DNA from: Asticcacaulis sp. | GTDB lineage: Bacteria > Pseudomonadota > Alphaproteobacteria > Caulobacterales > Caulobacteraceae | Direction: 5' to 3' | DNA length: 10,000 bases | Assembly (NCBI RefSeq): GCF_020217185.1 | Contig: NZ_JAIWNX010000248.1 | Location: forward strand, 1-10,000 | Shown: piece by piece, positions 6,622 through 10,000 of the stretch | Layout of the letters: every line of letters starts with the position of its first letter | How positions within the stretch are numbered: position 1 is the first letter of the stretch | Program-made: the position numbers and the translations under genes | The notes under the pieces: generated by a model | The model's input: the letters and a program-made list of their open reading frames with translations, nothing else | Told to the model about the DNA's origin: nothing | The model's database searches: none

Positions 6622-6942
6622 TCAGTTCTTCGTCGGGGTCACCGCCGTGCCGCGCGGCAGCGGTTCCGGACGCGACGTATTGTCCTTCCACATCAGCGTA
6701 TTGAGACAATCGGCGTCGCCCAGCACCAGAAGCGCCGATTGCTGGCACCTGGCCTGCGCCTCGGTGACGCAATAGCCCTTGCCATTGGCGTCTTTCGTAA
6801 AGACCAGATCGCGCGCCTTGCACGCCCTGGGCGACGGCAGGGTGGCCTGCGGGCTGCCCGCCGCGGGTTCGGGCGTGGACGCACAACCCGTCAGGGCCAA
6901 AGCCGCCAGCGTCACAGCGATGAATTTCAGCGACATGGCCAT
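6622..6942 (-). CDS. Small lipoprotein with four mature cysteines
   Basis: This 106-residue protein begins MAMSLKF, followed by a hydrophobic stretch and a clear lipobox LTGC, with Cys20 as the lipidation site. Residue +2 is Ala, not Asp, so an outer-membrane destination is likely. The mature part starts with a Pro/Ala-rich linker, then a compact region with cysteines at 41, 58, 66 and 79 (e.g. GKGYCVTEAQARCQQ), enough for two disulfides, and ends in a Pro/Thr-rich tail. I do not recognise the family. The frame is open up to 7050, but the upstream codons lack signal-peptide character, and GAAGGA eight bases before the ATG at 6942 fixes that start over the ATG at 6936. It lies 62 bases after the phosphatase gene on the same strand and may share its transcript. 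Confidence 0.82.
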   Translation of the reverse strand: MAMSLKFIAVTLAALALTGCASTPEPAAGSPQATLPSPRACKARDLVFTKDANGKGYCVTEAQARCQQSALLVLGDADCLNTLMWKDNTSRPEPLPRGTAVTPTKN

Positions 6943-6950
6943 ACTCGTTT

Positions 6951-6956
6951 TCCTTC
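6951..6956 (-). promoter_or_regulatory. Ribosome binding site deciding the lipoprotein start
   Basis: GAAGGA on the minus strand lies eight bases before the ATG at 6942 but fourteen before the second in-frame ATG (6936). It therefore supports MAMSLKF as the true N-terminus and argues against the longer open frame from 7050. Confidence 0.6.
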
Positions 6957-7004
6957 GCAGTCGTCTCAAATCTTGCTCGAAAAACGACCCGCGCGCAACG
7001 TCAC

Positions 7005-7697
7005 CTACTCGCGGCGGAAAATCTTTTCGGTTAGCAGCGTGCCCCACCACGCCGCCTTGAAGTCCGACTTGATCTTTACCGGATCATACAGGTCCGACTG
7101 CGTCCATTCGACGAAGGACATGCCGCGCGGTTCGCCCTCGGCAAAATAGCAGTCGAAAATATAGTCGAGCACGCCCGTCTTGCCCGCCTTCATGTGCAGG
7201 GTGCGCAGACCCAGTTCCGAAACCGCCTCTCTCAGGGGGTGTTTGAGGTGCAGGTGGCGGTACAGGACGCTCATGATCCCGGCGCGGTCCGCCCCGGATT
7301 TACAGTGCATCAGGGCCGGATACTGAATGCTGTCGAACAGCTTTTCGGCCTCAAGGATGGCTTCGGCGGAGGGCACATCGCGCGAGGTGACGATGAAATC
7401 GACCAGATCGAGCCCTAGTTTTTGGCAGGCATGGCGCTCCAGCGCGAAAAACGCCCCCTGCCCGCCGCGCAGATTGATCACCGTGCGGATGCCGTCGTGC
7501 TTTTTGAACCAGGCGAGCTGAAACGGCCACGGCTGGTTGGTGCGCACCATCTTATCGTCGATCCAGTGGGCATTGGTGAAGCCCAGCCGCAGATAGGCGT
7601 GGTCGTTCCACAGAAAGGCCAGATAGGTCTTGAACAGCCCCCATGGAGTAGAGGTGTCGAAAACCTTGGGCGTTTTACGTTTCTTGAACAGCTTCAC
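7005..7697 (-). CDS. CX5R protein-tyrosine/dual-specificity-type phosphatase
   Basis: This 230-residue protein has the cysteine-phosphatase P-loop HCKSGADRAG, with nucleophile Cys132 and phosphate-binding Arg138. A plausible general acid, Asp107, lies in TSRDVPS. The family-typical stretches NAHWIDDKMVRTNQPWPFQL and GIRTVINLRG precede them. There is no signal peptide or clear membrane span; the N-terminus is basic (KLFKKRK). Alphaproteobacterial proteins of this type are annotated as tyrosine or dual-specificity phosphatases. Caulobacter CtpA, an essential tyrosine-phosphatase homologue linked to outer-membrane integrity and lipid A, is a possible relative, which I could not verify. The start is a GTG (complement of 7695-7697) with no clear Shine-Dalgarno. 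The upstream ATG at 7707 is out of frame, and no other in-frame start occurs before a stop at 7740-7742. It is divergent from msbA and upstream of the lipoprotein gene. Confidence 0.85.
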   Translation of the reverse strand: MKLFKKRKTPKVFDTSTPWGLFKTYLAFLWNDHAYLRLGFTNAHWIDDKMVRTNQPWPFQLAWFKKHDGIRTVINLRGGQGAFFALERHACQKLGLDLVDFIVTSRDVPSAEAILEAEKLFDSIQYPALMHCKSGADRAGIMSVLYRHLHLKHPLREAVSELGLRTLHMKAGKTGVLDYIFDCYFAEGEPRGMSFVEWTQSDLYDPVKIKSDFKAAWWGTLLTEKIFRRE

Positions 7698-7724
7698 GGG
7701 GTACCATTTAAAAAATGAGCGCTC

Positions 7725-7765
7725 TAGATCGAAATGACTTTAAGAGGAATCGCCATTTCGCTCTA
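7725..7765. repeat. TAGAGCG-family hairpin
   Basis: TAGATCGAAATG (7725-7736) and CATTTCGCTCTA (7754-7765) are inverted arms matching at 11 of 12 positions. The right arm reads TAGAGCGAAATG on the minus strand. It is followed on the plus strand by AAATTTTTGTTTT, which resembles a terminator tail, but no plus-strand gene lies just upstream for it to end. Confidence 0.6.
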
Positions 7766-7780
7766 AATTTTTGTTTTGTC

Positions 7781-7828
7781 GCGATATTTTTGTCGAAAAC
7801 CGCTCACACTTTTCGACATATCGCTCTA
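7781..7828. repeat. Imperfect palindrome, possible operator or repeat copy
   Basis: TGTCGAAAA (7791-7799) and TTTTCGACA (7810-7818) are perfect 9-bp inverted arms. GCGATAT (7781-7787) and ATATCGC (7818-7824) extend the symmetry with a three-base bulge. The right edge reads TAGAGCGATATG on the minus strand (7828-7817), the third copy of that motif in the window. Its place between divergent genes would also suit a regulator site. Confidence 0.5.
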
Positions 7829-7838
7829 CCCTCATACG

Positions 7839-8012
7839 CCCCCGGCGTGCCGGGGGAGGTGGCACGCCGCAGGCGTGACGGAGGGGGGCTTGCGACGTTT
7901 CAACCCGTCGCGCTCGCCGGGCTTAAGAAGGCCCCCACCACCCCATCTCACCTGTCTTCGCCAAGGCTCAGACAGGCTCGTGCGGTCCCCCTCCCCAACA
8001 AGTTGGGGAGGT
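7839..8012. repeat. Composite GC-rich intergenic repeat with four hairpins
   Basis: Four hairpins follow one another: CCCCCGGC/GCCGGGGG (7839-7856), CACGCC/GGCGTG (7863-7877), CCTGTCT/AGACAGG (7951-7976) and CCTCCCCAAC/GTTGGGGAGG (7990-8011). GGGGAGGT occurs near both ends (7853-7860 and 8005-8012). Elements of this look, with GGGGAGGTGGCACGC-like ends, are familiar to me from intergenic regions of Caulobacterales and sphingomonads, but copy number here is unknown. It encodes no plausible protein, though it keeps the msbA frame open and invites a false upstream start. Confidence 0.65.
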
Positions 8013-8072
8013 ATGAAGATGATCCAAGCGCGCCATATACAGATTTCCACGCCGGAAGACAAACTATTGGCT

Positions 8073-8100
8073 TTGCCCGTCCGTGGCATATCCCTATATA
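8073..8100 (+). promoter_or_regulatory. Possible sigma-70-type promoter for msbA
   Basis: TTGCCC (8073-8078) and TATATA (8095-8100) are separated by 16 bases and lie about 30 bases before the msbA ATG, giving a short leader. They follow the hairpin repeat in an AT-richer stretch. The match to the consensus is partial, so this is only a candidate. Confidence 0.3.
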
Positions 8101-8129
8101 GTTTGAGGTTCAGAGAGTTACACGTTTTC

Positions 8130-9953
8130 ATGACCCCCATTGCCGCCGATACCCCTGCCCTGCCGGAGACCGGCTCGCGCGCCGTCATGGCGCGGGTGTG
8201 GCGTGATTATCTGCAAAAATACAAAGGCTTTCTGGGGCTGGCGCTCGTCTGCGCCGTCATGGTCGCCGTTTCGACCTCATTCGTCATCTGGTGCCTGAAG
8301 CCCGGCATCGAACTGTTGTTCGGCGAAAGCGATTCGGCTGCGGCCTCCGAAGTCCCGGCCTTTGTCGCGGCCCACCCGCTGATCTGGGTACCGGCGGTGA
8401 TGATCGGGGCAACGCTGGTGCGGCTGGTGTCGCAACTGGGCTTAGCCACCTCGGTCAACCGCGTCGGGCACCAGCTTGTCGGGCGTATTCAGTCGCAACT
8501 GTTCGGCAATATGGTCCATGCCGACCTCGGCCACCTCAACAAGGCGCATTCGGGCAGCTACCTGTCCTCGGTGCTGTTCGACGCCGGTCTGATGCGCGAA
8601 GCCACCACCAATGGCGTCGTCAACTATGTCCAGCACGGCGGCATCGTCATCGGGTCGCTGGCCTATATGGCCTTTATCGACTGGCGCATGACGCTGGGCG
8701 TGCTGATCGCCGGACCGGTCATCGCGGCGGTGCTGGGGCAGTATAACCGCCGCACCAAAAAAGCCGCGCAGGGCGCGATGGACGAAACCTCGTCCCTATC
8801 GACCGCCATCATGGAAAGCCTTGATGGCGTCAAGATCGTCAAGATCAACAATCGCGAAGCCTATGAGCAGGGCCGCGTCGATGCCGTTATCGCGCGGCGT
8901 CAGAAGCACATCATCAAGGGCGCCAATGCCCGCGCCGCCGCCGCCCCGGTGACCGAAGCCCTGACCACCATCGTGCTGGCGCTCGTTGTCGTCTATGCCG
9001 GCTGGCGCGCTCAGTCAGGCGCCATGACGCTGGGCGGCTTTACGGCCTATATCTCCTATCTGGGCGCGGCGGGGCAGTCGCTGCGGCAACTGGCCAATCT
9101 GCAAACCGTCATGGCCGAAGGCTTTACCGCGGCGCGCCGCCTGTTTGCCGCGCTGGACGTCGCGCCGGAAATCGCCGATGCGCCGGATGCGCAAGCGCTG
9201 AAACCCTTTGACCGGGTGACGTTTGAGAATGTCGCCTTCGCCTATGGCGATAAGCCGGTGCTGGACGGGGTGAGCTTTGAAGCGTGGGCGGGTCAGTCGG
9301 TGGCGCTGGTCGGGCCGTCGGGATCGGGCAAATCGACCCTGCTCAACCTCATTCCACGCTTTTATGACTATACGGGCGGCGAAATCCGCTTCGGTGAGAC
9401 GCCGCAGCGCGCCGTGACGCTCAAATCCCTGCGCGCTCATATCGCTCTGGTGTCGCAGGACCCGTTTTTGTTCGACGACACCATCCGCGCCAATATCGCC
9501 TATGGCCGCCCCGACGCCACCGAGGCAGAGATCGTGCAGGCGGCGCGCGACGCCGCGGCGCTGGAATTTATCGACGACCTGCCCGATGGTCTTGATACCC
9601 GCGTCGGCGAAGGCGGGTCACGCCTGTCCGGCGGGCAGAAACAGCGCATCGCCATTGCGCGTGCCTTCCTGAAAGACGCACCGCTGCTGCTGCTCGATGA
9701 GGCCACTTCCGCCCTCGATACCCAGTCCGAGGTCAAGGTGCAGCAGGCGCTGGAGCGGCTGATGGCCGGGCGCACCACCCTGATGATCGCGCACCGCCTT
9801 TCGACCGTGCGCCACGCCGATCTGATCCTGGTCCTGCGCGACGGGCGCATCTCTGAGCGCGGCACGCACGACGACCTGCTGGCGCGCGGCGGCCTCTATG
9901 CCGAGCTTTACCGCACGCAGTTCGAGCGCGTCCCGGAAGGGGCAAACGCATGA
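8130..9953 (+). CDS. msbA: MsbA-type ABC exporter (permease-ATPase fusion)
   Basis: This 607-residue half-transporter should dimerise in the inner membrane and flip lipid A/core lipopolysaccharide outward using ATP. The N-terminal half has six likely membrane helices, including FLGLALVCAVMVAVSTSFVI (about 34-53), LIWVPAVMIGATLV, NYVQHGGIVIGSLAYMAFID, MTLGVLIAGPVIAAVLG and ALTTIVLALVVVYAG. The C-terminal ATPase has Walker A GPSGSGKST (395-403), Q-loop Gln443, signature LSGGQ (499-503), Walker B LLLLDE (519-524, catalytic Glu524) and H-loop His555, all intact. The ATG at 8130 gives the usual family length, with AGAGAG about 12 bases upstream. The open frame from 7776 would add 118 codons of repeat-derived sequence and is rejected. 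Its TGA overlaps the next ATG (ATGA), so it is coupled to a probable DUF374 acyltransferase gene. That neighbour favours lipid A export over another drug or lipid exporter, though the substrate is inferred. Confidence 0.9.
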   Translation: MTPIAADTPALPETGSRAVMARVWRDYLQKYKGFLGLALVCAVMVAVSTSFVIWCLKPGIELLFGESDSAAASEVPAFVAAHPLIWVPAVMIGATLVRLVSQLGLATSVNRVGHQLVGRIQSQLFGNMVHADLGHLNKAHSGSYLSSVLFDAGLMREATTNGVVNYVQHGGIVIGSLAYMAFIDWRMTLGVLIAGPVIAAVLGQYNRRTKKAAQGAMDETSSLSTAIMESLDGVKIVKINNREAYEQGRVDAVIARRQKHIIKGANARAAAAPVTEALTTIVLALVVVYAGWRAQSGAMTLGGFTAYISYLGAAGQSLRQLANLQTVMAEGFTAARRLFAALDVAPEIADAPDAQALKPFDRVTFENVAFAYGDKPVLDGVSFEAWAGQSVALVGPSGSGKSTLLNLIPRFYDYTGGEIRFGETPQRAVTLKSLRAHIALVSQDPFLFDDTIRANIAYGRPDATEAEIVQAARDAAALEFIDDLPDGLDTRVGEGGSRLSGGQKQRIAIARAFLKDAPLLLLDEATSALDTQSEVKVQQALERLMAGRTTLMIAHRLSTVRHADLILVLRDGRISERGTHDDLLARGGLYAELYRTQFERVPEGANA

Positions 9954-10000
9954 AGTTCCTGCTCGAATCCGACGGCTTTCAGGCCTTTATGGCGCGGCTG
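9950..10000 (+). CDS. Probable DUF374 lysophospholipid acyltransferase, N-terminal fragment
   Basis: The ATG at 9950 overlaps the msbA stop (ATGA), and 17 codons remain open to the window edge, reading MKFLLESDGFQAFMARL. The fragment is too short to identify from its own motifs. In Caulobacterales and other alphaproteobacteria msbA or the DUF4170 gene is often followed by a DUF374-type acyltransferase gene, then waaA and lpxK, and such proteins have a comparable start. The name is therefore drawn from context. Translational coupling to msbA is directly visible. Confidence 0.6.
   Translation, partial: MKFLLESDGFQAFMARL

Larger units (their letters stand above)
7698..8129. other. Repeat-rich divergent intergenic region upstream of msbA
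   Basis: This gap of about 430 bases separates the GTG start of the phosphatase gene from the msbA ATG. It has three parts: an AT-rich stretch (about 7701-7830) with two imperfect palindromes, a GC-rich chain of hairpins (7839-8012), and an AT-richer promoter-like stretch (8013-8129). The msbA frame happens to be open across most of it, from 7776, but the resulting 118 codons encode Pro/Arg-rich sequence from the hairpin repeats with no resemblance to exporters. I find no gene here. Confidence 0.7.

Noticed and set aside
6943..7050. Upstream extension of the lipoprotein frame
   Set aside because: It would bury the signal peptide and lipobox 36 residues inside; GAAGGA at 6951-6956 supports the ATG at 6942.
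6739..7149. Plus-strand open frames across the lipoprotein and phosphatase genes
   Set aside because: They are antisense to two genes with clear motifs (lipobox, HCX5R) and cross the gap between them without family features.
7776..8129. Upstream 118-codon extension of msbA
   Set aside because: It translates the GC-rich hairpin repeat; the ATG at 8130 gives normal exporter length, and the extension has no exporter similarity.

Overview
The window reads as chromosomal DNA of a GC-rich alphaproteobacterium, most likely of the order Caulobacterales (an Asticcacaulis- or Caulobacter-like organism). This placement is inference. It rests on the strongly GC-biased third codon positions, on the gene order pmbA - inositol-monophosphatase-family gene - DUF4170 gene followed by msbA and a probable DUF374 acyltransferase gene, and on the style of the intergenic repeats. 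Apart from two genes cut by the window edges, every gene is intact. No transposase, integrase, CRISPR array, tRNA or rRNA was found.

Layout. Positions 1-136 (minus) hold the start of an unrecognised gene running off the left edge. Positions 137-442 are intergenic and carry an inverted repeat built from CACGGAT units. Positions 443-1910 (plus) hold a secreted SGNH/GDSL esterase of the XynE-like type and a 55-residue DUF6496 protein. The DUF6496 gene ends on stop codons that overlap those of the convergent membrane GGDEF-EAL gene (1907-3871, minus). Positions 4061-6475 (plus) are a tight operon: pmbA/tldE, a CysQ/inositol-monophosphatase-family phosphatase and a DUF4170 protein. Positions 6476-6621 are a run of four hairpins ending in a perfect 41-bp palindrome. 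Positions 6622-7697 (minus) hold a GTG-started CX5R phosphatase and a small cysteine-containing lipoprotein. Positions 7698-8129 are a repeat-rich divergent intergenic region. Positions 8130-9953 (plus) encode an MsbA-type ABC exporter, overlapping by ATGA the start of a probable DUF374 lysophospholipid acyltransferase that leaves the window.

How the genes fit together. The plus-strand genes from pmbA to the right edge look like a conserved alphaproteobacterial block that continues into lipid A/Kdo genes. The phosphatase-lipoprotein pair sits inside it on the opposite strand, flanked by palindromic repeats. An envelope role for the phosphatase, perhaps like Caulobacter CtpA, is a reasonable hypothesis. 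The left half (esterase, DUF6496, c-di-GMP enzyme) has no obvious functional link to the right half.

No clearly new biological system is visible. The items most worth checking are the CtpA-like phosphatase next to msbA, the three hairpins sharing TAGAGCG(A/G)(A/T)ATG, the composite repeat that creates a false 118-codon extension of msbA, and the CACGGAT inverted repeat.
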